A DNA stretch of 64,000 nucleotides from Caenispirillum salinarum AK4 (GCF_000315795.1 NZ_ANHY01000006.1:124001-188000); one strand, 5' to 3'; positions 26,763 through 36,219 are shown, counted from the stretch's first letter. The notes: generated by a model from the sequence alone, not told the origin. Made by a program: numbers and translations.

Positions 26763-27980
26763 ATGACCGACGTCAAGCCTCAGGGCATCTACCTCGACAA
26801 CAACGCCACCACCCGCGTCGACCCGCGCGTGGTGGAGGCCATGCTGCCCTTCTTCACCGAGCAGTTCGGCAATCCGTCCTCCATCCACAGCTTCGGCGCC
26901 GACGTGGGCAAGACGGTGCGCTGGGCGCGCGATCAGGTGAAGACCCTGCTGGGGGCGGAGCACGACAGCGAGATCGTCTTCACCTCCGGCGGGACGGAAA
27001 GCGACAACGCCGCCATCCTCTCCGCGCTCAAGACCCAGAAGGCCCGGGACGAGATCATTACCTCGGCCGTGGAGCACCCCGCGGTCCTCGCGCTGTGTGA
27101 ATACCTGGCGAAGCACGAGGGCTACACCCTGCACGTGATCCCGGTGGACAGCCTGGGCCGGCTGGACGTCAACGCCTACGACAAGGCGCTGTCGGAAAAG
27201 ACGGCCATCGTGTCGTTCATGTGGGCCAACAACGAAAGCGGCACCATCTTCCCCATCCCCAAGCTCGCGGCCATGGCGAAGAAGGTTGGCGCCCTGTTCC
27301 ACACCGACGCGGTGCAGATCGTCGGCAAGATGCCGCTGAACCTGGCGGCGACGGAAGTCGATTTCCTCTCGCTGTCCGGCCACAAGCTGCACGGCCCCAA
27401 GGGCATCGGCGCGCTGTACGTGCGTCGCGGCACCCGCTTCCGCCCCATCATCCGCGGCGGCCACCAGGAGCGCGACCGCCGCGCCGGCACGGAGAACGTC
27501 ACCGGCATCGTCGGCTTGGGCAAGGCGTGCGAGCTGGCCATGGAGTACATGGAGCACGAGAACACCGCCGTGAAGGCGCTCCGCGACAAGCTGGAGCAGG
27601 GCATCCTGGCGAAGGTCTCGCACTGCTTCGTCACCGGCGATCCGTCCGACCGCCTGCCCAACACCTGCAACATCGCGTTCGAGTATATCGAGGGCGAGGC
27701 CATCCTGCTGTTCCTCAACCGGCTCGGCATCGCGGCGTCTTCCGGGTCGGCCTGCACCTCGGGCTCGCTGGAACCCAGCCACGTGATGCGGGCCATGAAC
27801 GTGCCCTTCACGGCGGCGCACGGCGCCACGCGCTTCTCCCTGTCGCGCGAGACGACGACGGAGGAAATCGACGCGGTGATCGACGCCGTGCCGGCAATCA
27901 TCGAGAAGCTGCGCGCCCTGTCCCCCTTCTGGGACAAGGACACGCCCAAGGCGGAGGCCTTCGACCCGGCCTACGCCTGA
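26763..27980 (+). CDS. nifS: Cysteine desulfurase NifS
   Basis: PLP enzyme that takes sulfur from cysteine and hands it to NifU for nitrogenase clusters. The 405 residues show IYLDNNATTRVDPRVVEAML at the start, the PLP lysine at Lys208 in SLSGHKLHGPKG, and the active-site cysteine at Cys331 in SSGSACTSG. These are the short-loop group I features of NifS and IscS. Its place between nifU and nifV makes NifS the better name. It lies in the same frame as part of an upstream longer frame, but the ATG at 26763, preceded by ggagtgagc, is the true start. Confidence 0.96.
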   Translation: MTDVKPQGIYLDNNATTRVDPRVVEAMLPFFTEQFGNPSSIHSFGADVGKTVRWARDQVKTLLGAEHDSEIVFTSGGTESDNAAILSALKTQKARDEIITSAVEHPAVLALCEYLAKHEGYTLHVIPVDSLGRLDVNAYDKALSEKTAIVSFMWANNESGTIFPIPKLAAMAKKVGALFHTDAVQIVGKMPLNLAATEVDFLSLSGHKLHGPKGIGALYVRRGTRFRPIIRGGHQERDRRAGTENVTGIVGLGKACELAMEYMEHENTAVKALRDKLEQGILAKVSHCFVTGDPSDRLPNTCNIAFEYIEGEAILLFLNRLGIAASSGSACTSGSLEPSHVMRAMNVPFTAAHGATRFSLSRETTTEEIDAVIDAVPAIIEKLRALSPFWDKDTPKAEAFDPAYA

Positions 27981-28019
27981 TCCCCGCAAGCCCAAGCACT
28001 CGGACCGGAGGGCGGCTTT

Positions 28020-29204
28020 ATGAGCAGGACGACCACCATCGTCATGAACGACACCACCCTGCGCGACGGCGAACAGACCGCCGGCGTCGCCTTCACCACG
28101 GCCGAGCGCATCGCCATCGCCCGCGCGCTGTCGGACGCCGGGGTGCCGGAGTTGGAAGTCGGCATCCCCGCCATGGGCGCGGAGGAGTGCGAGGACATCC
28201 GCGCCATCGTCGGCCTGGGGTTGATGGCCACGCCGATCGCCTGGTGCCGGATGCTGCCTGGTGACCTGGCGGCGGCGGCCTCCTGCGGAGTGCCCATGGT
28301 CAACCTGTCGGTCAGCGTGTCCGACCAGCAAATCCGCGGTAAGCTCGGCCGCGACCGCCCCTGGGTTCTGGCAAGCATCGCGGCGACCGTGCGGCGGGCC
28401 GTCGACATGGGGCTGATGGTGTCGGTGGGCGGCGAGGACTCCAGCCGCGCCGACGCCGACTTCCTGGCGCGCCTGGTGGAAACCGCCGAGGCCGCCGGCG
28501 CGCGGCGGTTCCGCTTCGCCGACACGCTGGGCGTCATGGACCCCTTTGCCACCCGCCGCGCCTTCGAGCGGCTGCGCGCGGTGACGGACATGGAACTGGA
28601 AATCCACGCCCACGACGACCTGGGTCTTGCCACCGCCAATTCCCTGGCGGCGGTGCAGGGCGGGGCGACCCATGTGTCGACCACCGTCAACGGCCTGGGT
28701 GAGCGCGCCGGCAACGCGCCGCTGGAGGAAGTCGTCATGGCGCTCCACCACCTGCACGGCCGCGCGACCGGTGTCTCTCCACGCGCGCTGCCGCTGGTGT
28801 CGGAGATGGTGGCGCTGGCCTCGGGCCGGCCGGTGCCGGTTAACAAATCCATCGTGGGGGAGGGCATCTTCACCCATGAAAGCGGCATTCACGTTTCCGG
28901 CATCCTGCGCGACCCGGCCAACTACCAGACGCTGGACCCGCGCGAGCTGGGGCGGGCGCACCGGCTTGTGCTGGGCAAGCATTCCGGCCTGTCGGGCGTG
29001 CTGAACGCCTGCCGCGAGATCGGGTTGGACGTGGAAGCGCCGCAGGGCCGCGCCATGCTCGCCCGCGTCCGCCTGCACGCCGCCGAGACCAAGCGCGCGC
29101 CCTCGGCCGACGACCTGCGTCGGTTCTTCGTCGAGACCCTGGCGGTGGCGGAGGCGGCGCTGGTGCTGCCCGAGGCGCCGGCCGGGTCCGGGCTGACCAA
29201 CTGA
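28020..29204 (+). CDS. nifV: Homocitrate synthase NifV
   Basis: Condenses acetyl-CoA and 2-oxoglutarate to R-homocitrate, the organic ligand of the nitrogenase FeMo cofactor. The 394-residue DRE-TIM metallolyase has [19 protein letters not shown] at the start, with the catalytic Arg-Asp pair. The metal-ligand motif is [15 protein letters not shown]. The later [19 protein letters not shown] and HESGIHVSG are also diagnostic. Being in the nif operon separates it from leucine or lysine homologues. Its stop codon overlaps the next start (TGATG). Confidence 0.95.
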   Translation: MSRTTTIVMNDTTLRDGEQTAGVAFTTAERIAIARALSDAGVPELEVGIPAMGAEECEDIRAIVGLGLMATPIAWCRMLPGDLAAAASCGVPMVNLSVSVSDQQIRGKLGRDRPWVLASIAATVRRAVDMGLMVSVGGEDSSRADADFLARLVETAEAAGARRFRFADTLGVMDPFATRRAFERLRAVTDMELEIHAHDDLGLATANSLAAVQGGATHVSTTVNGLGERAGNAPLEEVVMALHHLHGRATGVSPRALPLVSEMVALASGRPVPVNKSIVGEGIFTHESGIHVSGILRDPANYQTLDPRELGRAHRLVLGKHSGLSGVLNACREIGLDVEAPQGRAMLARVRLHAAETKRAPSADDLRRFFVETLAVAEAALVLPEAPAGSGLTN

Positions 29205-30349
29205 TGCCGCTGGACGCCACCTCCATGACCAGCCTCAACCGCAAGCCCAGCCTGCTCTCGCTGCTGCGGGAGGACGTGGACAGCGTGCTCGACCGCGACC
29301 CGGCGGCGCGCGGGCGGCTGGAGGTGCTGGTCACCTACCCGGGCCTGCACGCCATCCTGCTACACCGGCTGGCGCATGGGCTGTGGCGGCGGAAGTTCCG
29401 TTTCTCCGCCCGCTTCCTGGCCTTCGTCGGGCGGTTGGTGACCAACGTGGACATCCATCCCGGCGCCACCATCGGTCGGCGGTTCTTCGTCGACCACGGC
29501 GCCGGTGTGGTCATCGGCGAGACGTCGGAGATCGGTGATGACGTGACGCTCTACCAGGGGGTGACGCTGGGCGGCACCACGCTGGCAAAGGGCAAGCGCC
29601 ACCCGACGCTGAAGGACGGCGTGCTTGTGGGAGCGGGGGCCAAGGTTCTGGGCGCCTACACCATCGGCGAGAACGCGCGCATCGGCGCCAATTCCGTGGT
29701 CATCGGCGACGTGCCACCGGGCATGACGGTGGTCGGCATCCCCGGCCGCGTCGTCCTGCCCGAGGACCGCCGCCGCCGCGTGGCGGGCGACGTCGACCTG
29801 GACCACCACCTGATGCCGGACCCCGTCGGCCGGGCGCTCGCCTGCCTGGTCGACCGCATCACCGAGCTTGAGGCCCGGCTTGCGGCGGTGTCTCCGCCCG
29901 CCGCCGCCGAGGACGACGCCTGCCACCTGTGCGGCGCGCCCTGCGACGGCGCCTGCATCGGCCATGCCCCGCACGGCGCCTCCACTTCTTCCCCCACTCA
30001 CGGGAGTTCCCCCATGACCACCACCAGCCCCTTCCTGACCGAAATGAACAGCCTGTCCGCCGCCGAGGAGTTCTTCGAGGCCCTGGACGTGCCCTTCGAC
30101 CCGCAGGTGGTGCGCGTCAACCGCCTGCATATCCTCAAGCGCTTTTCCGACTACCTGAAGCGCGCCGACATGGACGGCCTGGACGACGACGCCCTGCGCG
30201 CGCTCTACCGCGAGAGGTTGGCGATCGCGCACGCCGATTTCGTGGACTCCGACGCGGTGACGGAAAAGGTCTTCAAGGTGTTCAAGAACGCCCACGGCAA
30301 GGCCTTCGTCGGGCTGGAAGAGATCGAGGTCCTGTCGGCACGGTCCTGA
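29204..30349 (+). CDS. cysE-nifW: Serine O-acetyltransferase CysE in one frame with NifW
   Basis: One uninterrupted 381-codon frame. Residues 15-210 are a serine acetyltransferase (left-handed beta-helix repeats, [37 protein letters not shown]) that supplies O-acetylserine for cysteine. Residues 240-251 hold Cys-X2-Cys-X3-Cys-X3-Cys ([12 protein letters not shown]). From Met271 the sequence is NifW, a nitrogenase-protective protein ([30 protein letters not shown]). The start overlaps the nifV stop. An ATG at 30014 is preceded at seven bases by gggag, so NifW may also be made separately. Whether a fused protein exists, or a stop codon was lost by sequencing error, cannot be told from sequence alone. 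In Azotobacter the order nifV-cysE-nifW is also found, but as separate genes. Confidence 0.85.
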   Translation: MPLDATSMTSLNRKPSLLSLLREDVDSVLDRDPAARGRLEVLVTYPGLHAILLHRLAHGLWRRKFRFSARFLAFVGRLVTNVDIHPGATIGRRFFVDHGAGVVIGETSEIGDDVTLYQGVTLGGTTLAKGKRHPTLKDGVLVGAGAKVLGAYTIGENARIGANSVVIGDVPPGMTVVGIPGRVVLPEDRRRRVAGDVDLDHHLMPDPVGRALACLVDRITELEARLAAVSPPAAAEDDACHLCGAPCDGACIGHAPHGASTSSPTHGSSPMTTTSPFLTEMNSLSAAEEFFEALDVPFDPQVVRVNRLHILKRFSDYLKRADMDGLDDDALRALYRERLAIAHADFVDSDAVTEKVFKVFKNAHGKAFVGLEEIEVLSARS

Positions 30350-30431
30350 CGCCCGAATTGTCTTGCGCCATGGTCGGGCATGGGCCACAACGACCCTTCG
30401 ACTGAAAGACACGACGACGAGGGAGTGCCCC

Positions 30432-30755
30432 ATGTCCCCCAACCAGGTTCGCGCCAGCCACATCCTGCTCATGTACAAGGGCTCCATGCGCTCCACCGCC
30501 GACCGCTCCAAGGAAGAAGCGCAGGTGCAGATCGCCGACCTGAAGCAGCAGGTGGAGAACGGCGCCGACTTCGCCGAACTGGCCAAGAAGCACTCCGACT
30601 GCCCGTCGGGCCGCGAGGGCGGCGACCTGGGCCAGTTCCCCAAGGGCGCCATGGTGCCGGAGTTCGAGCAGGCCGCCTTCGCGCTGGAGCCGGGCCAGAC
30701 CTCGGACGTGGTGGAGACGTCGTTCGGCTATCACCTCATCCAGCGTACCGGCTGA
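30432..30755 (+). CDS. Parvulin-type peptidyl-prolyl isomerase, NifM-position
   Basis: A 107-residue single-domain parvulin. It opens with MSPNQVRASHILLMYKG, continues with DLKQQVENGADFAELAKKHS, then CPSGREGGDLGQFPKGAMVPEFEQ and FGYHLIQRTG, covering the whole PPIase fold. It lacks the long N-terminal domain of classical NifM (about 280-290 residues), so it is not NifM by length. Its place at the end of the nifUSV-cysE-nifW run is that of NifM in Azotobacter. A role in folding nitrogenase iron protein is an inference from position; a general housekeeping parvulin is the alternative. A terminator follows. Confidence 0.85.
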   Translation: MSPNQVRASHILLMYKGSMRSTADRSKEEAQVQIADLKQQVENGADFAELAKKHSDCPSGREGGDLGQFPKGAMVPEFEQAAFALEPGQTSDVVETSFGYHLIQRTG

Positions 30756-30784
30756 TCGGCGCAAGCTGCCGATACGTCATGTGA

Positions 30785-30814
30785 AAAGGCCCGGGCGGTT
30801 CCGCCCGGGCCTTT
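30785..30814. terminator. Rho-independent terminator, bidirectional
   Basis: Long GC hairpin with arms aaaggcccgggcgg (30785-30798) and ccgcccgggccttt (30801-30814). It ends the nif operon and, on the other strand, malate synthase. Confidence 0.87.
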
Positions 30815-30827
30815 CGCGTTTCCCGGC

Positions 30828-33011
30828 CTACTTGCCGTAGACCTTCTTCGCCTCGCGCCGACGGGCGTGCAGGACCGGCTCGGTATAGCCGCTGGGGCTC
30901 TCGCAGCCCTTGAACACCAGGTCGCAGGCGGCCTTGAAGGCGACGCTGCCCTCGAAGTCCGGCGCCATGGGGCGATAGGCCGGGTCGCCCTGGTTCTGGC
31001 GGTCGACCACGGCGGCCATGCGCTTCATGGTTTCCATCACCTGATCCTCGGACACCACGCCGTGGCGCAGCCAGTTGGCGATGTGCTGGCTGGAGATGCG
31101 CAGCGTCGCGCGGTCCTCCATCAGGCCCACGTCGTTGATGTCGGGCACCTTGGAGCAGCCCACACCCTGGTCCACCCAGCGCACCACATAGCCGAGGATG
31201 CCCTGCGCGTTGTTGTCCAGTTCGGCCTTGATCTCGTCCGGCGCCCAGTTGGGCCGGTCGGCCAGCGGGATGGTCAGCAGGTCGTCGAGAGACGCCGCCG
31301 GGCGGTCCTTCAACTCGTCCTGGCGGGCTGCCACGTCGACGGCGTGGTAGTGCAGGGCGTGCAGCGTGGCGGCGGTGGGCGAGGGGACCCAGGCCGTGTT
31401 GGCGCCCGCCTGCGGGTGGCCCACCTTGGTCTTCAGCATGTCGGCCATCCGGTCGGGCATGGGCCACATGCCCTTGCCGATCTGCGCCTTGCCGCGCAGC
31501 CCGCAGGCCAGGCCGATGTCGACATTGCGGTCCTCGTAGGCCTTGATCCAGGGCGTTTCCTTCATGGCGCCCTTGCGGATCATGGGCCCGGCTTCCATGG
31601 AGGTGTGGATTTCGTCGCCCGTACGGTCCAGGAAGCCGGTGTTGATAAACACCACCCGGTCCTTGGCGGCGCGAATGCATTCCTTGAGGTTGGCCGAGGT
31701 GCGCCGTTCCTCGTCCATGATGCCCATCTTGATGGTGTTGCGCGGCAGGCCGAGAGTGTCCTCGACACGGCTGAACAGTTCGACGGCGAAGGCCACTTCC
31801 TCGGGCCCGTGCATCTTGGGCTTGACGATGTAGATGGAGCCCATGCGGCTGTTGGCATACTTGCCGTAGCCCTTCAGGTCGTGCACGGCGATGGCGCTGG
31901 TGCACATGGCGTCCAGGAAGCCTTCGGGGATTTCGCTGCCGTCGTCCAGCAGCACGGCGTCGTTGGTCATAAGGTGGCCGACGTTGCGCACCAGCATCAG
32001 CGATCGGCCGGGCAGCGTGACGGTGGCGTGGCCGTCGGGCGCGGTGTAGGTGCGGTCGGGCTGCATGCTGCGCTTGAGCGTCTTGCCGCCCTTTTCCAGC
32101 GTCGCCGTAAGGTCGCCCTTCATGAGGCCGAGCCAGTTGCGGTAGACGTGCACCTTGTCCTCGGCGTCCACGGCGGCGACCGAGTCCTCGCAGTCCATGA
32201 TGGTGGTCACCGCCGACTCGGCGATCACGTCGGCCACGTGCGCGGCGTCGTCCTTGCCGATGGGATGGTCGGCGTCGATGACGATTTCCAGGTGCAGGCC
32301 GTTGTGCTTCAAGAGCACCGTGCGGGGCGCGGACGCCTCGCCGGTGTAGCCGGCGAATTGCCCCGGGGTCATCAGACGGATCGGAGCACCGCCCGTCTGC
32401 GCCACCACCAGCGCGCCGTTCTCCACCGTGTAGCCGGCGGCGTCCTTGTGGGAGCCGCCATCGAGCGGTGCCACGTCGTCCAGCAGATCACGGACGAAGG
32501 CGATGACGCGGGCGCCGCGCGTGGGGTTGTAGCCGCCCGTGCCGATCTCGGCGCCATCTGTCTGGGGTATCACGTCCGTGCCGTACAGGGCGTCGTACAG
32601 GCTGCCCCAGCGCGCGTTGGCGGCGTTCAGGGCATACCGGGCATTGTTCACCGGCACCACAAGCTGCGGTCCGGCGATGAGAGCGATCTCGCTGTCGACG
32701 TTGGCGGTGCCGACCTCGAAATCCCCGCCCTCGGGCAGGAGGTAGCCCAGGTCCTTGAGGAATTGGGTGTATTCCGCCTGGTCTACGGGCTTGGCGCGCC
32801 GGCCCTGGTGCCAGGCGTCGATTTCCTTCTGGATGCGGTCGCGCTCGGCCAGCAGGGCGCGGTTGCGCGGCGCCAGGTCGTGCGCCAGGGCGTCCAGCCC
32901 CTGCCAGAAGGCGTCCGGCTCGATGCCGGTGCCCGGCAGGGCCTCGGTGGTGATGAAGTCGTAAAGCGGCTTGGCGACGCGAAGGCGTCCGACGTCGATC
33001 CGGTCGGTCAC
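30828..33011 (-). CDS. glcB: Malate synthase G
   Basis: Glyoxylate-cycle enzyme condensing glyoxylate with acetyl-CoA to malate, used for growth on two-carbon compounds. The 727-residue length is that of isoform G. Family regions are [18 protein letters not shown], with the catalytic acidic residues, [13 protein letters not shown], and [19 protein letters not shown]. The tail near [18 protein letters not shown] is the usual C-terminal cap. Isocitrate lyase is not in the window. Acetate released from acetyl-diaminobutyrate by DoeB could in principle feed this enzyme, but that link is inferred. Confidence 0.97.
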   Translation of the reverse strand: MTDRIDVGRLRVAKPLYDFITTEALPGTGIEPDAFWQGLDALAHDLAPRNRALLAERDRIQKEIDAWHQGRRAKPVDQAEYTQFLKDLGYLLPEGGDFEVGTANVDSEIALIAGPQLVVPVNNARYALNAANARWGSLYDALYGTDVIPQTDGAEIGTGGYNPTRGARVIAFVRDLLDDVAPLDGGSHKDAAGYTVENGALVVAQTGGAPIRLMTPGQFAGYTGEASAPRTVLLKHNGLHLEIVIDADHPIGKDDAAHVADVIAESAVTTIMDCEDSVAAVDAEDKVHVYRNWLGLMKGDLTATLEKGGKTLKRSMQPDRTYTAPDGHATVTLPGRSLMLVRNVGHLMTNDAVLLDDGSEIPEGFLDAMCTSAIAVHDLKGYGKYANSRMGSIYIVKPKMHGPEEVAFAVELFSRVEDTLGLPRNTIKMGIMDEERRTSANLKECIRAAKDRVVFINTGFLDRTGDEIHTSMEAGPMIRKGAMKETPWIKAYEDRNVDIGLACGLRGKAQIGKGMWPMPDRMADMLKTKVGHPQAGANTAWVPSPTAATLHALHYHAVDVAARQDELKDRPAASLDDLLTIPLADRPNWAPDEIKAELDNNAQGILGYVVRWVDQGVGCSKVPDINDVGLMEDRATLRISSQHIANWLRHGVVSEDQVMETMKRMAAVVDRQNQGDPAYRPMAPDFEGSVAFKAACDLVFKGCESPSGYTEPVLHARRREAKKVYGK

Positions 33012-33087
33012 GGCGGGGTGCTCCTCCCTGAAGCATTCTAAGGTTCGGCCTATAAGGATCGGCCCGATACCTTAGGACTTCAAGGGG

Positions 33088-33585
33088 CTATTCGCTCAAG
33101 GCGCGGGCCAATTCGCCCTTGTTCATGCGCGAGCGGTTGGGAATGTCGCGGCGCTGCGCCTCGCGATAAAGCTCCGCCTTGGTGGGCTCGCCCTGGCCGC
33201 GGGCGTGGGCGCCGATGCGCTCGGCGTCGGGCGGCTGCCTGGAATACTGCCGGCCGCGGTGCATGTCCCGGCGCTTTTTCTCGGTGGTGCGTCGGTACTG
33301 TTCCTCCGTCATGCGCTCGCGCGCCTTTTTCGGCAGGTAGCGTTCGCCGGTATCGCGGGAGCGCGCGCCGCTGCGGGTGCCCCAGTCCTCTTCCGTCCAC
33401 TTGTCGAGGTGGGTTTTCGGCTTGCGGCCCTCATAGCCGCCGCCGCGGCGCTTGTACTCCTGTACCGCCATCTGGGCCTTGCGGGCCGACCACTGGCCCG
33501 GCTCCCCGCCCTTGTCGCTGCCGGTGATGTCCTTCTTCACCCGGTCCCACAGCTTGGGATCGGTGCGTTTTGCCTTGGATGACAT
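33088..33585 (-). CDS. Basic DUF5872-type protein with C-terminal SAP/Rho-N-like motif
   Basis: A 165-residue, strongly basic soluble protein. It begins SSKAKRTDPKLWDRVKKDI, then GQWSARKAQMAVQEYKRRGG, the conserved core I associate with DUF5872. A tail follows with PTKAELYREAQRRDIPNRSR then MNKGELARALSE. This helix-loop-helix pattern (TKAEL, KGELA) looks like a SAP or Rho-N nucleic-acid-binding motif. Charge and motif suggest binding to DNA or RNA. No function has been established that I know of. The gene is monocistronic between glcB and the cyclase gene, on the same strand as both. Confidence 0.75.
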   Translation of the reverse strand: MSSKAKRTDPKLWDRVKKDITGSDKGGEPGQWSARKAQMAVQEYKRRGGGYEGRKPKTHLDKWTEEDWGTRSGARSRDTGERYLPKKARERMTEEQYRRTTEKKRRDMHRGRQYSRQPPDAERIGAHARGQGEPTKAELYREAQRRDIPNRSRMNKGELARALSE

Positions 33586-33652
33586 GGGGTGCGTCTCCTC
33601 CTTCGCAGGCCCGTGCAGAGGAGACGACGGAGCGGGGCGTTCGGATCACTGG

Positions 33653-35668
33653 TTAAGAACGAACGGGGCGTGGGCCCGGCGCAACCCGATCCTCCTTCAC
33701 CCGCACCGCCTCGGGCCGGGACTCGGCCATGGCGCGGGCGGCTTCGGTGGCCTCGTCGGCGGCCTCGGCGGCTTCCGGGGTCGGGGTTTCGGGGGCGGAT
33801 CGTGCGGCCGGGGCGGCGTCGTGCCACGGAATGGCATAGGCCTCGACAGGCTCTCGCACGCCCTTGAGGGCCAGGGCGCCCAGCGGCTCGAAGGAGAACG
33901 GCTTGCCGGCACACAGGTCGCGCACCACCGAGGAACAGACGATCTGATCGGTCTCCGCCGCATTGCACAGGCGCGAGGCCAACTGCACCGTGGCGCCGAA
34001 ATAGTCGTTGTCCTCGGCGATGGGCTCGCCGGCGTTTAGCCCGACCCGCAGGCGGATGATGCGGTCGGGGTTGGCCTCGTTGTGCTCCTGCATGGCGCGC
34101 TGGATTTCGATGGAGGCCGCCACGGCGTTGGCCGCTACCGAGAAGGTGGCCATGATGCCGTCGCCGGTGTGCTTCACCTCGCGACCGTCCAACTGCGCCA
34201 GGGCGCTGCGCACAACGGCGTTGTGGGCGCGCACCGACTCCTGGGCGGCGGCGTCGCCGACCTCGTCCGTCAGGTCGGTGGAGCCCACCATGTCGGTGAA
34301 CACGATCGTGATCATGCTGGGCGGCGGCGCCTTGGTGGCCGGGGTATTCCAGTCGCTCATGATGCGCGGCAGGGCGTCCAGCGCGCCGGGCTTCTTGGCG
34401 AGCCACTGTTCCATGGCCTTGCGGCCGGCCTCGGCCATGGCGACGTAGCGCGGCTCGGCCATGTACTCGTCCAGCTTCGAGACGAAGCTTTCCGCCAGCT
34501 TGGGCTTGGTGCCGATGACCTCGATGGTCTCCCGCAGAAGCTCGGTGCGGCGCGGCTGCTTGGCACGCTCGGTCAGGGCCTGCGCGGCGCCCGACAGGAA
34601 GAGGTTGACGCCAAACTTGTTGAAGGCGTCCAACTGGGGGTGCGAACTGCGCAGCACACGCACCGCCGCACCCAGGAATTTCATCATCCGGGCGCGGTCC
34701 TGCTCGAACTTGAGCGTCTCCGCGTCGGGTTCGGGCTCGGCGCGACGCGGCGGGGCAGGCGGCTCCTCGGCCTTCTCCGCGGCGTCCTCTTCCGTCTTGG
34801 CCTTGCTGTCCTTGCCGCCTTCGGTGGTGGCCTTCTTGAGCGCCTCCTGCGCGGCGGCGGCGGCTTTCGCGGCGGCCTCCGCCTCGGCGCGCTGGCGGGC
34901 CTCGGCTTCGCGATCCGGGTGGCCGGCAGCCTCGTCGTCCGCGGTCTTCCGGGCGGCCTTGTCGGCGGCTTCCTTGGCGGCAGCGGCCTTCTCGTCGGCG
35001 GCGGATTTGCGCTTGTCGTTGCGTTCCTTCTCTGCCGCGTCAGCCGCACGACGGGCGGCGTCCGCGTCGTCGGCCGGCCCCTTGGCGCGATCGCCGCCCA
35101 GGCCTTCCAGCGGCACGTAGGCCAGGACCAGCGGCACCGCGCTCAGCAGGAACAACGAGATGAAGACCAGGAACAGGATGCCCGTCAGGTTCCCGCCCAA
35201 CGCCACGCCCATGCCGGCCAGCTGGCCCATGAACAGCGACGCCATGCCGGTGCCCAGGATGGCGATGATCAGCGCCGAAACCATGACCATGGACAGCCGC
35301 AGCACGAAGTCCTTGGCGGCGGTGCGCGGCGGCGGCGCATCGGCGGCGGGGGCGCCGGCGAAGGCGAAATCGGGACGGCCGTAGGCGGCGGCGAAGGGGG
35401 TGCCCTGTTGTTGCCGGCTGGCGCGGGCGGCCTTGGCCTCGGCCATGGCCTGCTTGGCGCGCGGGCTGATGTAGGCCAGCGCCTCGTCGCTGGTGTTGCT
35501 CTCTGGATACCAGGTCTCGCGCGTGACCTTGGTCGGCTTGTTGGTCTGGCTTTCGACACTCTGGGCTTCGGCGATGGCCTTGTTGCGCTCGTCGCCGGGG
35601 AAACGGGCGTGAAGGGACCATTCCGTCCCTTCCAGCACGTAAAGCTCGTAGTTGACGATCGCCGGCAT
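33653..35668 (-). CDS. Membrane-bound class III adenylate/guanylate cyclase
   Basis: A roughly 671-residue sensor-type protein. The N-terminal region starts PAIVNYELYVLEGTEWSLHA, a small unrecognised domain. Two or three membrane helices follow (LRLSMVMVSALIIAILGTGM, GILFLVFISLFLLSAVPLVL). A long Ala/Lys/Glu-rich charged helical region comes next, then a helical domain. The C-terminal class III cyclase catalytic domain has IVFTDMVGSTDLTDEVGD, with metal-binding Asp, REVKHTGDGIMATF and GLNAGEPIAEDNDYFGATVQ. It probably makes cAMP (or cGMP) in response to an unknown signal. ATG codons at 35668 and 35683 are both possible starts. No partner is next to it. Confidence 0.88.
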   Translation of the reverse strand: MPAIVNYELYVLEGTEWSLHARFPGDERNKAIAEAQSVESQTNKPTKVTRETWYPESNTSDEALAYISPRAKQAMAEAKAARASRQQQGTPFAAAYGRPDFAFAGAPAADAPPPRTAAKDFVLRLSMVMVSALIIAILGTGMASLFMGQLAGMGVALGGNLTGILFLVFISLFLLSAVPLVLAYVPLEGLGGDRAKGPADDADAARRAADAAEKERNDKRKSAADEKAAAAKEAADKAARKTADDEAAGHPDREAEARQRAEAEAAAKAAAAAQEALKKATTEGGKDSKAKTEEDAAEKAEEPPAPPRRAEPEPDAETLKFEQDRARMMKFLGAAVRVLRSSHPQLDAFNKFGVNLFLSGAAQALTERAKQPRRTELLRETIEVIGTKPKLAESFVSKLDEYMAEPRYVAMAEAGRKAMEQWLAKKPGALDALPRIMSDWNTPATKAPPPSMITIVFTDMVGSTDLTDEVGDAAAQESVRAHNAVVRSALAQLDGREVKHTGDGIMATFSVAANAVAASIEIQRAMQEHNEANPDRIIRLRVGLNAGEPIAEDNDYFGATVQLASRLCNAAETDQIVCSSVVRDLCAGKPFSFEPLGALALKGVREPVEAYAIPWHDAAPAARSAPETPTPEAAEAADEATEAARAMAESRPEAVRVKEDRVAPGPRPVRS

Positions 35669-35845
35669 CTTGCCCTGGCCCATCCTCGACACGGTCGCCG
35701 CACGGTGCCGGCGACCAACCACATGGCTTAGGTCTACCCCATAGATGCGCCGAGCGCATCCCCATCCGCAATGATGAGGGTCACATTCTTAACAAATCGC
35801 CACTGAAGCGCGTGAAACCGGGCGCTTCAGCGCGTTCCGAACACG

Positions 35846-35882
35846 AAAAGACCCGCCTCCGTAACGGAAGGCGGGTCTTTTC
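35846..35882 (-). terminator. Rho-independent terminator for rpmE
   Basis: Hairpin with a one-base bulge (arms aaaagacccgcctccg and cggaaggcgggtctttt) downstream of rpmE on the minus strand, with T-rich flank. It also separates rpmE from the cyclase gene. Confidence 0.82.
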
Positions 35883-35937
35883 CGAACGGTCCACGAGGAC
35901 CGGGTCTCAGGGGCGCCCGGCGGCGCCCGGCAGGACC

Positions 35938-36162
35938 TTATTCGCCGCGCTTCAGACCGAAGTTGGCGAAGCGCTTGTTGAACTTGGCGAGCTGGCCGCC
36001 GGTGTCCATCAGGCGGTGCACGCCGGTCCAGGCCGGGTGCGACTTCGGGTCGATATCCAGGCGAATGCTGTCGCCCTTCATGGTCGACCGGGTCTTGAAC
36101 TCGGTGCCATCGGTCATGGTGACCGTGATCTCGTGGTACTCGGGGTGAATGTCCTTCTTCAT
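35938..36162 (-). CDS. rpmE: 50S ribosomal protein L31
   Basis: Component of the large ribosomal subunit at the central protuberance. The 74-residue protein begins [20 protein letters not shown] and continues [18 protein letters not shown]. It lacks the four zinc-binding cysteines of classical L31, as is usual in many alphaproteobacteria, so it is the C-minus form. Its start at 36162 was chosen because the family begins with this Met-Lys-Lys-Asp. A strong minus-strand promoter lies just upstream. There is a terminator downstream, so it is a single-gene unit. Confidence 0.94.
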   Translation of the reverse strand: MKKDIHPEYHEITVTMTDGTEFKTRSTMKGDSIRLDIDPKSHPAWTGVHRLMDTGGQLAKFNKRFANFGLKRGE

Positions 36163-36190
36163 CGTCCGCCTCGTCCTGAAAAGAGCGCGT

Positions 36191-36219
36191 TGTATAGCCG
36201 AGACGGCGCGCCTTTTCAA
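36191..36219 (-). promoter_or_regulatory. Sigma-70-type promoter for rpmE
   Basis: On the minus strand, TTGAAA (complement of 36214-36219) and TATACA (complement of 36191-36196) are spaced by 17 bases, 29 bases upstream of the rpmE start. It is the clearest sigma-70-like promoter after that of rpoZ. Confidence 0.65.

Noticed and set aside
30867-33041. Plus-strand frame of over 700 codons antisense to malate synthase
   Set aside because: Full-length family match of malate synthase G on the other strand; the antisense product is Val/Gly/His-rich and unlike any protein.
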